DNA from: Sphaerimonospora mesophila NBRC 14179 = JCM 3151 | Lineage (GTDB): Bacteria; Actinomycetota; Actinomycetes; Streptosporangiales; Streptosporangiaceae | DNA length: 33,640 bases | NCBI GenBank assembly: GCA_001552515.1 | Contig: BCRI01000080.1 | Location: 1-33,640, forward strand | Reading direction: 5' to 3' | In this document: piece by piece, positions 1-7,370 of the stretch | How the letters are laid out: every line of letters begins with the position of its first letter | Position numbering within the stretch: position 1 is the first letter of the stretch | Position numbers and translations under genes: made by a program | The notes under the pieces: model-generated | Seen by the model: the letters and a program-made list of their open reading frames with translations, nothing else | Database searches by the model: none | What the model was told of the DNA's origin: nothing

Positions 1-618
1 GGGGTCATCGACCGGCCGTGGCAGGTGGACCTCGACCCCGCCGAGCGCGTCCACCATGGACTTGAATCCGCTGAAGTCGAACTCCATCCCGTGGTCGACC
101 CGGAGGCCGGTCACCGACTCGACCGTCTTCACGGCGCAGCCCAGGCCGCCGATGTCGTACGCCTGGTTGATCATGTTCAGCCGGGCGGGCGCGGACCCGC
201 AACCATGGATCATCACCATCGTGTCCCGCGGAATGTTGAGGATGGTCGTCCGCTTTCGGTCGGCCGACAGGTGAGCCAGGATCATCGTGTCGGAGCGGGC
301 ACCGAAGCGGTACGCGGGCGTGCCCATCTCGCCGTCCGTGCCGATGATCAACACGTTGATCGGCCCCTCCGGCACCCCCGGGTCTTCGCCGCCGACGCCC
401 GGTGACGTGACCTGCCGGGAGACCAGGAAGGCCGGAAGGAGAAGCGCGACCGCCGTCACCGTCGCCGCGACGGCGGCCGCCTGCCATCCACGCACGCGAA
501 AACGCAGCCGCGGCCTGGACGGCGCGTCGAGCAGGCGACGGCGCTGCCGACCGAGCGTGGCGGGAGGTTCGGTCTCCAACTCGCGACCAAGATCGCGCAG
601 CATTGCCATTTCGTCCAT
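1..618 (-). CDS. LCP-family (LytR-CpsA-Psr) protein, C-terminus beyond window edge
   Basis: The first 206 residues are visible. The LCP family transfers undecaprenyl-linked polymers such as teichoic acid or arabinogalactan onto peptidoglycan at the outer membrane face. Residues 1-45 are a basic cytoplasmic segment, about 46-66 form one membrane helix, and the LCP domain begins near 87 (INVLIIGTD). Family arginine/aspartate motifs are present: RSDT at 108-111 and IPRDT at 129-133. The ATG at 618 lies 2 nt after the stop of the ECF sigma gene, which implies translational coupling. The first 30 residues (MDEMAMLRDLGRELE, then a basic RQRRRLL) resemble the N-terminal segment of membrane proteins usually encoded directly after ECF sigma genes in actinobacteria, so this part may touch the sigma factor; that is inference. 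An LCP gene downstream of nadD is a common actinobacterial arrangement. Confidence 0.88.
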   Translation of the reverse strand, partial: MDEMAMLRDLGRELETEPPATLGRQRRRLLDAPSRPRLRFRVRGWQAAAVAATVTAVALLLPAFLVSRQVTSPGVGGEDPGVPEGPINVLIIGTDGEMGTPAYRFGARSDTMILAHLSADRKRTTILNIPRDTMVMIHGCGSAPARLNMINQAYDIGGLGCAVKTVESVTGLRVDHGMEFDFSGFKSMVDALGGVEVHLPRPVDDP

Positions 619-620
619 GG

Positions 621-1202
621 TCACGCCTCCTCGTCCATCGGGTTGGTTTCTCCGAGCGCGGCACGTACCTTGCGTCTGGCCCTGTTCAATCGGGAGCGCA
701 CGGTGCCGATGGGAATCCCGAGCGCCTGGGCGACCTCCTCGTAGGACAGGTCACTCCAGGCGATCAGCAACAGGACGTCCCGGTCACGCCGGGGCAGGAC
801 CGCCAGTGCCTCGATCAGCGCGGACCTGGCGCCTTCTGCCGTGACGTCGGTCACGACGCTGTCGGCGGGCGATTCCACAGCGCCGTCGACCGGGCTACGC
901 AGCAGCGCGCGATAACGAGCGGCCTCGGTCCGGTGATGGCGGGAGACGAGCTTCGTGAGGATGCCGAACAGCCAGGGGCGCACGTCGCCGTGGGCCGGGT
1001 CGTAGCTCTCCCGCCGGGCGAAGGCCACCAGGAACGTCTCCCCCACCAGGTCCTCGGCGACCTCTGGTCCCAGTCGCCGGGACGCGTAGCGGTACAGCAT
1101 TCCCGAATACCGGTCGAAGAGGGCGGCGAACGTCTCGACACCGGCCGCGGACCCGGCGGGCTCCTGGGAGCCGAGGCTCCTGATCATCGATGGGGTGGTC
1201 AT
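621..1202 (-). CDS. ECF-type RNA polymerase sigma-70 factor
   Basis: A two-domain ECF sigma factor of about 193 aa. Region 2 lies around residues 22-92 (FAALFDRYSGMLYRYASRRL, then WLFGILTKLVSRHHR) and region 4 around 135-185 (LPRRDRDVLLL, LSYEEVAQALGIPIGTVRSR), the helix-turn-helix that reads the -35 element. The frame is open to 1283, and an upstream start or GTG at 1211/1214 cannot be excluded. ATG 1202 is preferred because homology to the family starts well inside it, but no strong Shine-Dalgarno sequence decides. The stop is followed after 2 nt by the LCP gene, so both are probably one operon and the LCP protein may act as or with its anti-sigma factor. The target regulon cannot be read from the sequence. 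Confidence 0.9.
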   Translation of the reverse strand: MTTPSMIRSLGSQEPAGSAAGVETFAALFDRYSGMLYRYASRRLGPEVAEDLVGETFLVAFARRESYDPAHGDVRPWLFGILTKLVSRHHRTEAARYRALLRSPVDGAVESPADSVVTDVTAEGARSALIEALAVLPRRDRDVLLLIAWSDLSYEEVAQALGIPIGTVRSRLNRARRKVRAALGETNPMDEEA

Positions 1203-1301
1203 CCCGAGCACCACGGCATCGCGTCGGCCTTTCTCTCGATCAACGGACACCCTGTATCGCCAGATGCCACTGATCGAGTTCACACCGGGCCGGCCATACC
1301 G

Positions 1302-1448
1302 ATGTTCACGCCGTATACGTGGAAGACCGCGTCGGCCCAGGGGCTGGTGCAGATCTTCCTCGGGGGCCGCATCAGCCTCGGTGAGGACGACTTCCGCCAG
1401 TTGTGCCGCCGGACCGTGAGGAGGATCCTCCGTGGTCTCGAGCCTTAG
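1302..1448 (+). pseudogene. possible C-terminal scrap of a TetR-type regulator
   Basis: A 48-codon open stretch ending FRQLCRRTVRRILRGLEP. The amphipathic tail with RRTVR..LRG is reminiscent of the last helix of TetR-family regulators, but nothing of the DNA-binding domain is present upstream. Its stop codon overlaps the GTG start of the next fragment, the kind of overlap seen within operons. It is most likely the surviving end of a two-gene plus-strand operon whose 5' part was deleted. The assignment is by weak resemblance only; it may equally be chance reading frame. Confidence 0.3.
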
Positions 1449-1626
1449 AGTCCCGGCCGCACTGGCGGCCTCCGCCGTACTGTTCTACTTCGGTACCGGC
1501 CTGACACCGATCGCGGCGCTGACCTGGATCGCACCGCTGCCGCTCGTCCTGCTCGCCCCGTGGGTGGGCCCCTGGACGGCCTTCGACGCCGCCTTCCCGG
1601 CCGGCCTCCTGGGCGAGACGAGCTAA
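1432..1626 (+). pseudogene. N-terminal fragment of an Lnt-like membrane amidase/acyltransferase
   Basis: A 64-aa product starting at GTG 1432 with two hydrophobic stretches (about 6-26 and 29-46) and the segment LTWIAPLPLVLLAPWVG. This resembles the first membrane helices of actinobacterial apolipoprotein N-acyltransferase-like proteins, which carry a C-terminal nitrilase domain. Full members are roughly 500 aa, so only the first eighth remains; the frame stops after LLGETS and no continuation of the family was found downstream in any frame. I infer a deletion remnant. The start overlaps the preceding fragment's stop by 17 nt. Function is presumably lost. Confidence 0.45.
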
Positions 1627-1648
1627 AGGGCCCCCGAACGAGGCGGGC

Positions 1649-2044
1649 CTAGGCGCCGGTGAGGTGGAGGTCACCACTGAAGCTCCGCGCGGCCACGCAG
1701 CCCGTGTCGAAGACGAACTCCGCCTCCACGCACTGGGCCGGGTCCATAATGTCGAACTCCTCGGTCACACGCACAAGTCGCTCCCCGATATGCCGCACGA
1801 AGGGAACATCGGCAGGGGCAGGGACGATGTCGACGCGGCTGTCGAACTCCTCCATCGTGTAGCTCTCCCCCGGCTCGTCCGGCGTGATCCGGAGCGCCCA
1901 GTCGGACGCGACATAGACCAGGACGATCATCGCCTCCAGGTGGAGCCACACGTGCTGGAGTTCGGGGGCATCGGACTCATGGGTGAACAGGGCCGCGGTG
2001 ACCGCGACCAGGCGTTGACGCTCCAGGCTGGAAAGATCCACCAC
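1649..2044 (-). CDS. hypothetical protein, 131 aa
   Basis: No family was recognised with certainty. The product is acidic and soluble, with no signal peptide or membrane helix. It begins MVDLSSLERQRLVAVTAAL, has a central hydrophobic strand or helix pattern (HVWLHLEAMIVLVYVASDW), and ends with alternating hydrophobic residues typical of beta strands. It resembles small actinobacterial unknown-function proteins often found near toxin-immunity or integrated DNA, but that is a loose analogy. It sits between the Lnt-like fragment and the broken integrase, with its start about 35 nt from where integrase similarity begins, so it may have arrived with the same element or be the host side of a junction. 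The good coding frame favours a real gene. Confidence 0.55.
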   Translation of the reverse strand: MVDLSSLERQRLVAVTAALFTHESDAPELQHVWLHLEAMIVLVYVASDWALRITPDEPGESYTMEEFDSRVDIVPAPADVPFVRHIGERLVRVTEEFDIMDPAQCVEAEFVFDTGCVAARSFSGDLHLTGA

Positions 2045-2078
2045 TCCACTATCCCCGCACCTGGCCGGGGCGGCTCCA

Positions 2079-2552
2079 CCTATCCGGCCGCCGAAGACTC
2101 CGAAGAGCTACCGCATCACTCCCCTGCCAGACAGCGTTGTGGCCATGTTCGCTGCTCATCTCGCTGAATCTCCGGCGAAAACAGTCGATCTTGACGACCG
2201 AACCAACCCTCGTCAGCCGATCCGCCGCCAGGCCGATCTGGTGTTCACCACCTCTCGGGGAACACCGATCAAGCGGGGATCGTGGAGTGACATCTGGCGG
2301 CCGGCTGCCGACGAGGCGGGTCTGACGCAGGGTACGGGCTTGCATGTTTGCCGTCACACCTACGCCTCGGCATTGATCCGGTACGGCGAGAGTGTCAAAA
2401 CCGTGCAGCACCTGATGGGTCAGGGCTCCGCCGTGACGACCTTGAACATCTACGCGCACCTATGGCCGGACGCCGACGACCGGGCCAGGGTAGCCGTCGA
2501 TGCGATCTTCGCCGATGTGCCCTCGGTGTGCCCTGTGGTGATCGACGAATGA
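2079..2552 (+). pseudogene. 5'-truncated tyrosine recombinase (phage/ICE integrase), C-terminal half
   Basis: Similarity to actinomycete site-specific integrases starts near 2079 (PPKTPKSYRITPLPD, a hallmark of this group, then LVFTTSRGTP) and runs to the stop at 2552. The longest frame with a start codon uses GTG 2139 (137 aa). In that numbering the HxxR box is H69-V-C-R72 and the nucleophile tyrosine is in NIYAHLW at Y105. The core-binding domain and the first catalytic arginine are absent. The residue before GSAVTT is Gln95 (LMGQGS), where active enzymes usually carry His (LGHxS). The gene is therefore broken twice and should be inactive. It ends 12 nt from the nadD stop, convergent with it. 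Confidence 0.85.
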
Positions 2553-2564
2553 CGGAGACCCAGA

Positions 2565-3176
2565 TCAGTCCGAAAGATCGCGGTAGAGGCCGCGCTTGTT
2601 GATGTACTGGACGATGCCGTCGGGGACCAGGTACCAGATCGGCTCACCGGCGGCGACGCGGTGACGGCATTCGGACGAGGAGATGGCCAGGGCCGGGATC
2701 TCGACCAGACTGACCTTGCCAGCGGGTAAACCGGGGTCGTGCAGGACGTGGCCGGGCCGGGTGCAGCCGACGAAATGGGCGATGGCGAACAGCTCGTCCA
2801 CGTCGCGCCAGCTGAGGATCTGCGCCAGCGCGTCGGCCCCGGTGATGAAGTACACGTCGACCTCGGGACCGTAGACGGCGGAGATGTCGCGCAGGGTGTC
2901 GATCGTGTAGGTGGGGCCGGGACGGTCGATGTCCACCCGGCTGACCGAGAAACGTGGGTTCGACGCCGTCGCGATCACCGTCATCAGGTAGCGGTCCTCG
3001 CTCGATGACACCGTCTTGTCGGCCTTCTGCCAGGGCTGCCCGGTCGGGACGAACACCACCTCGTCCAGGTCGAAGTGGTGTGCGACCTCGCTCGCCGCCA
3101 CCAGGTGACCGTGGTGGATCGGATCGAAGGTTCCACCCATGACGCCCAGACGCCTGGTTGGGGCCCCATTTTTCAT
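2565..3176 (-). CDS. nadD: nicotinate-nucleotide adenylyltransferase
   Basis: NadD joins ATP and nicotinate mononucleotide to give deamido-NAD in the cytoplasm, a near-essential step of NAD synthesis. The nucleotidyltransferase signature [12 protein letters not shown] sits near the N-terminus, and the conserved C-terminal motif ISSSECRHR (family ISSTxIR) is present. Length of about 203 aa is normal. The frame is open upstream to 3233, but ATG 3176 ([15 protein letters not shown]) fits family length best; a GTG a few codons upstream is possible. In relatives nadD sits between proA and the LCP/rsfS genes. Here it is separated from proA by about 9 kb of extra genes and from the LCP gene by scrap DNA. 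It is divergent from the metallopeptidase gene, with a shared control region of roughly 120 bp. Confidence 0.95.
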   Translation of the reverse strand: MKNGAPTRRLGVMGGTFDPIHHGHLVAASEVAHHFDLDEVVFVPTGQPWQKADKTVSSSEDRYLMTVIATASNPRFSVSRVDIDRPGPTYTIDTLRDISAVYGPEVDVYFITGADALAQILSWRDVDELFAIAHFVGCTRPGHVLHDPGLPAGKVSLVEIPALAISSSECRHRVAAGEPIWYLVPDGIVQYINKRGLYRDLSD

Positions 3177-3295
3177 GGAACGGACCATAACGTGCGTACC
3201 GGGTTCGGTGGAAAACCGGGTCGTCTCGGTCACGGTTTCGCCTCGTCTCGACCTCGTCGCCTTCGCCCGCGCGCACGCAGCGTGGGAGACATAGC

Positions 3296-4315
3296 ATGCG
3301 GAACATGACCACTCCCGACCGCAATCGCGTGCAGCTGCCTGGCATCAGCTCCCGAGCCTATGAACACCCCGCTGATCGCTCCGCGCTGGTGGCGATGCGT
3401 TCCCTCAGCGGCTTCGACTCGGTCCTGAAGCGGATGTCGGGGCTGTTCAGCGAGCGCCGCCTACGCCTGATGTTCCTGGCGTCGGCCGTGCGCTGCACCG
3501 ACACCCAGTTCCGCGCGCTGCACGACATGGGCCGCGACAGCGCCTACATCCTGGACATGCCCCGGATTCCCGAGGTGTACGTCCAGCAGGATCCCAAGGC
3601 GTACGCCATGGCGATCGGCTTCGACGAGCCGTTCATCGTCGTCTCGACAGGTCTGCTCGACCTGATGGACGAGGAGGAGCTGCGCTTCGTGGTCGGTCAC
3701 GAGACCTCCCACATCCTGTCCGGCCACGCAGTGTACGGCACCATGCTGGCCATCCTCACCCAGCTCGCCACCCGCGTGGCGTGGATCCCGCTGGGCTACA
3801 TCGGCCTGCGGGTGATCGTCGCCGCCCTCGAGGAGTGGCAGCGCAAGGCGGAGATGTCGGCCGACCGCGGCGGTCTGCTGGCCGGGCAGGACCCCGACGC
3901 CGCGCTGCGCGCGCTCATGAAGCTGGCCGGCGGCTCACGCCTCCACGAGATGAACATCGAGGCCTTCCTCGACCAGGCCAGGGAGTACGACACGGCAGGC
4001 GACGTACGCGACGGCCTGCTGAAGGTCCTCAACATGCTCGGCACCACCCACCCCTTCGCGGTGTCCCGGGTCGCCGAGCTGGACCGCTGGCGCCGCGGCG
4101 GCGACTACGACCGCATCCTCCGCGGCGACTACCCCCGCCGCGAGGACGATGCCAACGCGAAGATCTCCGAAGAGGTCAAGGCGGCGGCCAACTCCTATCG
4201 CGAGTCGTGGTCCCAGTCCCAGGACCCCTTCATCGGTGTCCTGCGCGACGTGGCCGAGGGCGCCGTCAGCGCCGGCGAGCGCATCTTCAACAGGTTCGCC
4301 CGCAGGGAGAACTAG
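3296..4315 (+). CDS. M48-family zinc metallopeptidase (HtpX-like)
   Basis: A 339-aa protein with the zinc-binding motif HETSH at 135-139 and the downstream third ligand in the E-M-S-A-D-R segment (E186), typical of M48 peptidases. The hydrophobic stretch at about 145-175 ([24 protein letters not shown]) probably gives one or two membrane helices, as in HtpX-type membrane-protein quality-control proteases. The N-terminal 100 residues match the actinobacterial branch of the family. ATG 3296 is preferred over ATG 3305 because GGGAG lies 7 nt upstream. It is monocistronic and convergent with the MFS gene. The substrate is unknown. Confidence 0.9.
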   Translation: MRNMTTPDRNRVQLPGISSRAYEHPADRSALVAMRSLSGFDSVLKRMSGLFSERRLRLMFLASAVRCTDTQFRALHDMGRDSAYILDMPRIPEVYVQQDPKAYAMAIGFDEPFIVVSTGLLDLMDEEELRFVVGHETSHILSGHAVYGTMLAILTQLATRVAWIPLGYIGLRVIVAALEEWQRKAEMSADRGGLLAGQDPDAALRALMKLAGGSRLHEMNIEAFLDQAREYDTAGDVRDGLLKVLNMLGTTHPFAVSRVAELDRWRRGGDYDRILRGDYPRREDDANAKISEEVKAAANSYRESWSQSQDPFIGVLRDVAEGAVSAGERIFNRFARREN

Positions 4316-4335
4316 GCCCGTTTACAGCGGAGGAG

Positions 4336-4355
4336 GCCCGGGGTCGCCCTCGGGC
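4336..4355. terminator. possible bidirectional terminator between convergent genes
   Basis: GCCCGGGG and CCCTCGGGC pair with one bulged T around a 3-nt loop. It lies in the 49-bp gap between the convergent M48 and MFS stop codons. There is no T-tract on either side, so support is only positional. Confidence 0.35.
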
Positions 4356-4364
4356 TTCACCAAC

Positions 4365-5924
4365 TCACCCGTGTTCGAACCGTCGCTTCGACTCCGGTGC
4401 CGCATGCACCACCGATGAGCGGTCTGCCGGCTGTGTCCCGGCGCGCCGCCGCAACAACGTGGGCACGGCGACGGCTGCCATGAGGACGGCGACCGAGGCG
4501 CCGAGCAGGGCGAACTGCAGGCCGGCGGTGAACGCGTCTCGCGCCTGATCCAGAACCGGTCCGCCGATGGCCTCGGCGATCGCCAGGGAGGAGCGGGCCT
4601 CGTCCGCGATCCGGACCGGCACGCCGGGCAGGTCGAGCCGGGCTTCATAGGTGCCGTTGAGGACGCTGCCGAGGATCGCGATGCCCAGTGCCCCGCCGAG
4701 CTCCCGTGCCAGGTCGTTGACGGCGGAGCCGACATTCTGCAGAGCAGGGGGCAGCGCATCGGTGATGGCGGTGGTCGCCGGAGGCATCGCCAGGCCCAGC
4801 CCGGCCCCGAGCGGCACCAGACCGACGGCGAGCATCCCATACGGGCTGTCCACGTCGAGGTGGGCGAGTACGGCGAGGCCGGCGGCCAGGAGCAGCAGCC
4901 CGGCGGTCCAGGGGCCGCGGGCGCCGAAACGCACGCTCAGCCGAGGGCTCAACCGGGCTGCCGGAATCATACCGACGGGCATCGTCACGAGGTTGAGCGC
5001 GGCGGCGAGCGCGCTGTAGCCGCGAATCATCTGCAGGTACTGCATGAGCAGGAAGAGGAAGCCGAACAGGGCGAAGAACTGCAAAGTGATCGACAGGGAA
5101 CCCGCTGCGAATCGCCGGTTCCGGAACAGACGCGGGTCGAGGAGCGGATGGCTCCGCCGCAGCTCCCACCCGACGAAGCCGACCAGGATGAGCGCGCCCA
5201 GCGCGAGCCCGCCCACGGTGGTCGGCGCGGTCCAGCCGTTCACCGGGGCCTCGATCAGTGCGTACACGAGCACGGCCACCCCACACGCGGCCAGGATGGC
5301 GCCCACCACATCGAACGGAGACGAAGCCGACTCGGCCGACTCCGGCACGAACAGCAGGGTCCCGGCCATGGCGACCAGGACGACGACCATGTTGAACCAG
5401 AACACTGACGGCCAGGACCAGACCTCAAGAAGAAGGCCCGAGGCGAGCAGGCCGAGCACGCCGCTGGCACCCGCGACCGCCGCCCAGACGCTGACCGCAC
5501 GAGCCCGTTGGGCGGGTGGGAAGGTGCCGGTGATGGTCGAGAGCGTGGCGGGCATGACCAGCGCCGCTCCCATCCCCATTACCGCGCGCAGGGTGATCAG
5601 CTGGCCGGGGTCGGTGACGAGGGCGGCGAGTCCTGCCGCCAGTGTGAAGATCGCCAACCCCACGAGCAGCGCCAGGCGCCTGCCGAATCGATCGCCCAGC
5701 GCACCCGCGGGCAGCAGCAGCGAGGCGAAGAGCAGGCTGTAGGCGTCGATGATCCAGGTTTGCTGGGTCTGGTCGGCCTGCGTCTGTCGCGCAATATCCG
5801 GAAGAGCCACATTGAGCGAGGCCATGCTGGAGACCACGACGGCCAACGCCAGGCAGGTGACGGCGAGAACCACGCCGTGGCGCCCGGCCTGTTGGAAACC
5901 GTTTGGCGGGTACGGGTGGGGCAT
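4365..5924 (-). CDS. DHA2-type MFS drug exporter, 14 predicted membrane helices
   Basis: A 519-aa proton-driven exporter of the DHA2 family (EmrB/QacA-like). The MFS loop signature GDRFGRR lies after the second helix and the family A motif LNVALPDIA is in helix 1. The sequence shows about 14 hydrophobic segments, as expected for the family. ATG 5924 (MPHPYPPNG) is chosen because CAGGAGG lies 9 nt upstream; the open frame continues to 5981 without a second good ribosome site. It is divergent from a TetR-type repressor gene, the classical arrangement for a drug-inducible pump. The real substrate cannot be predicted. Confidence 0.93.
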   Translation of the reverse strand: MPHPYPPNGFQQAGRHGVVLAVTCLALAVVVSSMASLNVALPDIARQTQADQTQQTWIIDAYSLLFASLLLPAGALGDRFGRRLALLVGLAIFTLAAGLAALVTDPGQLITLRAVMGMGAALVMPATLSTITGTFPPAQRARAVSVWAAVAGASGVLGLLASGLLLEVWSWPSVFWFNMVVVLVAMAGTLLFVPESAESASSPFDVVGAILAACGVAVLVYALIEAPVNGWTAPTTVGGLALGALILVGFVGWELRRSHPLLDPRLFRNRRFAAGSLSITLQFFALFGFLFLLMQYLQMIRGYSALAAALNLVTMPVGMIPAARLSPRLSVRFGARGPWTAGLLLLAAGLAVLAHLDVDSPYGMLAVGLVPLGAGLGLAMPPATTAITDALPPALQNVGSAVNDLARELGGALGIAILGSVLNGTYEARLDLPGVPVRIADEARSSLAIAEAIGGPVLDQARDAFTAGLQFALLGASVAVLMAAVAVPTLLRRRAGTQPADRSSVVHAAPESKRRFEHG

Positions 5925-5963
5925 GACAGGCGGCCTCCTGAACTGGGGAGATACGACCAGCAA

Positions 5964-5993
5964 AGATTCGCCGCGACACATCTAAAATCTCAA
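5964..5993 (-). promoter_or_regulatory. candidate promoter of the MFS gene with overlapping inverted repeat
   Basis: On the minus strand TTGAGA (5993-5988) and GAATCT (5969-5964) are separated by 18 nt and would start transcription about 33 nt before the MFS start. AGATT (5964-5968) and AATCT (5986-5990) form an inverted repeat across this promoter and are a candidate binding site for the divergent TetR protein. Only sequence pattern supports this. Confidence 0.35.
5983..5988 (+). promoter_or_regulatory. candidate -10 element for a leaderless tetR mRNA
   Basis: TAAAAT ends 7 nt before the GTG at 5996 and 10 nt before ATG 5999. Transcription would therefore begin at or next to the start codon. 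No Shine-Dalgarno sequence precedes either start, which fits a leaderless mRNA. Confidence 0.4.
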
Positions 5994-5998
5994 CTGTG

Positions 5999-6637
5999 AT
6001 GAATAAAACGCCACGCCGAGGACGGAGGGTCGGAAGTCCCGACACCCGTGCCCAGATCCTCGACGTCGCCCGCCGCCGCTTCCTCGAAGGCGGATACCAG
6101 GCCGTCACCCTGCGCTCGATCGCCGCCGAGGCCGGCGTGGACCTGGCACTGATCAGCTACTACTTCGGTTCCAAGAAGGGCCTGTTCGGAGCGGCGCTCG
6201 CCCTGTCCGCGAACCCGGCCGACATCCTCGCCCGCGCGGTGGAAGGCGACCCGGCCACCCTGCCCCAGCGCGCTTTACGCGACCTGCTCATCACCTGGGA
6301 AGACCCCGAAGCCGGCGCGCCCCTGCGTGCGCTACTGGCCGGCGCCGTACAGGATGAAACTCTTGCCCACCTGGTGAAAGAGATGCTGGAGCGGGAAGTC
6401 GTCGACAAGATCGCCGCCCGGATCGGCGGAGCGGACGCCCGTCAACGCGCGACGACATTCTGCGCGCAGGTCGCCGGGTTGATAGTGACCCGCTACATCC
6501 TTCGCCTGGAGCCGATCAGCTCCATGTCACCTGATGAAATCGTCCGGACCATCGGCCCCCGGCTACAACTCATCCGTCGCCCGGCAGCGATCACCCGGTC
6601 GCGAGGTCGGGCCGTCCCCCAACCCGTTGCCGAGTGA
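5999..6637 (+). CDS. TetR/AcrR-family transcriptional regulator
   Basis: A 212-aa regulator with the N-terminal TetR helix-turn-helix at about residues 17-63: RAQILDVARRRFLEGGYQ, then IAAEAGVDLALISYYFGSKKGLF. The C-terminal ligand-binding part is divergent, as usual. A GTG at 5996 directly precedes ATG 5999, and either could be used. The gene is divergent from and only about 70 bp from the DHA2 exporter, so it most likely represses that exporter and itself until the exported compound or a relative binds. The last 20 residues are basic and low in predicted structure. Confidence 0.93.
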   Translation: MNKTPRRGRRVGSPDTRAQILDVARRRFLEGGYQAVTLRSIAAEAGVDLALISYYFGSKKGLFGAALALSANPADILARAVEGDPATLPQRALRDLLITWEDPEAGAPLRALLAGAVQDETLAHLVKEMLEREVVDKIAARIGGADARQRATTFCAQVAGLIVTRYILRLEPISSMSPDEIVRTIGPRLQLIRRPAAITRSRGRAVPQPVAE

Positions 6638-6728
6638 AGGGCGCAGGCCCCAGGGAGATGGGCCGGACCGCGCTTTTGCGCCCCCTGACGGCGACATGCT
6701 CAGCACGGCGCCTCCGGAGGTTTTCACA

Positions 6729-6753
6729 AGCGACAGCACAGTTGGCTGTCGCT
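6729..6753. terminator. 9-bp inverted repeat, likely tetR terminator or operator
   Basis: AGCGACAGC (6729-6737) and GCTGTCGCT (6745-6753) pair perfectly around a 7-nt loop, 92 nt after the tetR stop. No T-tract follows, so it may be either a terminator-like hairpin or a protein-binding palindrome. Confidence 0.5.
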
Positions 6754-6799
6754 CCAGGTAATTGGGATTGCACTCTGGCGGCGCCGTTGTGCTGTGGAT

Positions 6800-6823
6800 A
6801 AGTTTCTATTCGGGTAGAAACTT
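6800..6823. promoter_or_regulatory. 9-bp AT-rich inverted repeat, candidate operator
   Basis: AAGTTTCTA (6800-6808) and TAGAAACTT (6815-6823) are perfect inverted copies around TTCGGG. AT-rich palindromes of this size are unusual in DNA of such high GC content, and a regulator-binding site is plausible. It lies about 75 bp upstream of the candidate promoter for the WXG100-like gene. Confidence 0.45.
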
Positions 6824-6898
6824 TCCTCCTCCGACATCCAAAAAGCGCAAGGCATTTCGGCAGTCCCTTATCGACAAAATGGTCTGATATTTCGGGGG

Positions 6899-6936
6899 TT
6901 GCCGCCAATACCGGACGATGTCTACCTTTGACATCG
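6899..6936 (+). promoter_or_regulatory. candidate promoter with operator over its -10 box
   Basis: TTGCCG (6899-6904) and TACCTT (6923-6928) are 18 bp apart. The -10 box lies in the 7-nt centre of a perfect 7-bp inverted repeat, CGATGTC (6916-6922) and GACATCG (6930-6936). A protein bound there would block RNA polymerase. Transcription would start about 45 nt before the ATG at 6983. Confidence 0.45.
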
Positions 6937-6982
6937 AATGTGGCTTGGGGGCGCAGGCGATGAGCCAGGAACGGGGGACGGC

Positions 6983-7288
6983 ATGGCAGAGGAGCTGGTG
7001 CCCAACCCTCGCCACGAGCAGCTGAAGTACCTCTTGAAAGAGGTGCACAACAGATCGCAAGAGGTCAGGCAGGCCTATCAGCGGGTCTACGGCTCGATGC
7101 AGTCGGGCAAGGTCTGGACGGGGCCGACCGCAGGAAAGTGGACGAACGAGGTCGGCGACCGGCACAACCACCTGGGCCGGCTTGTTCAGGCGATGGTGCA
7201 CGCGATCGAAAGCGAGCTGCACCGGCATCCGCCATCGGTGACACGCTCCCAGGCCGAGCTCATCAGACGGCAGATCAGAGGCGGCTGA
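6983..7288 (+). CDS. WXG100-like small helical protein, candidate type VII secretion partner
   Basis: A 101-aa, almost wholly helical product. Residues 45-47 are WTG, at the place and spacing expected for the WXG turn between the two helices of ESAT-6-like proteins. Length fits the roughly 100-aa family. No signal peptide is present. ATG 6983 follows GGGGGA by 5 nt; an upstream TTG at 6938 in the same frame is less likely. A clear C-terminal YxxxD/E secretion motif is not visible. It lies 82 nt upstream of the 659-aa gene and probably shares its transcript. WXG100-like proteins often precede large proteins secreted by type VII systems. No EccC or other core component is in the window, so secretion is inference. 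Confidence 0.65.
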   Translation: MAEELVPNPRHEQLKYLLKEVHNRSQEVRQAYQRVYGSMQSGKVWTGPTAGKWTNEVGDRHNHLGRLVQAMVHAIESELHRHPPSVTRSQAELIRRQIRGG

Positions 7289-7370
7289 CCCGAGGTCCCG
7301 GGCGCCCGGCGAGGAGCTGTGCCGCCCCTCCAACCCGAGATCCCAGATCCCCGGAGAAAGAGGACCCGCG

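Larger units (their letters stand above)
6638..6982. other. 345-bp non-coding control region
   Basis: This stretch between tetR and the WXG100-like gene has no credible coding frame and is lower in GC than its flanks (for example 6881-6900). It holds three perfect inverted repeats listed separately, a promoter-like pair ahead of the WXG100-like gene, and one DnaA-box-like 9-mer at 6793-6801. The minus-strand open frame across it lacks family similarity and codon bias. Confidence 0.6.

Noticed and set aside
603-1448. Long plus-strand open frame across the sigma factor gene
   Set aside because: It is antisense to a clear ECF sigma gene and has no family similarity except its last 48 codons, which are listed separately as a possible fragment.
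6793-6801. TGTGGATAA, an exact DnaA-box-like 9-mer
   Set aside because: A single box without neighbours, dnaA/dnaN or an AT-rich unwinding region does not support an origin.
6928-6933. Consensus -35 hexamer TTGACA
   Set aside because: No -10-like sequence lies 16-19 bp downstream; the overlapping TTGCCG/TACCTT pair fits better.
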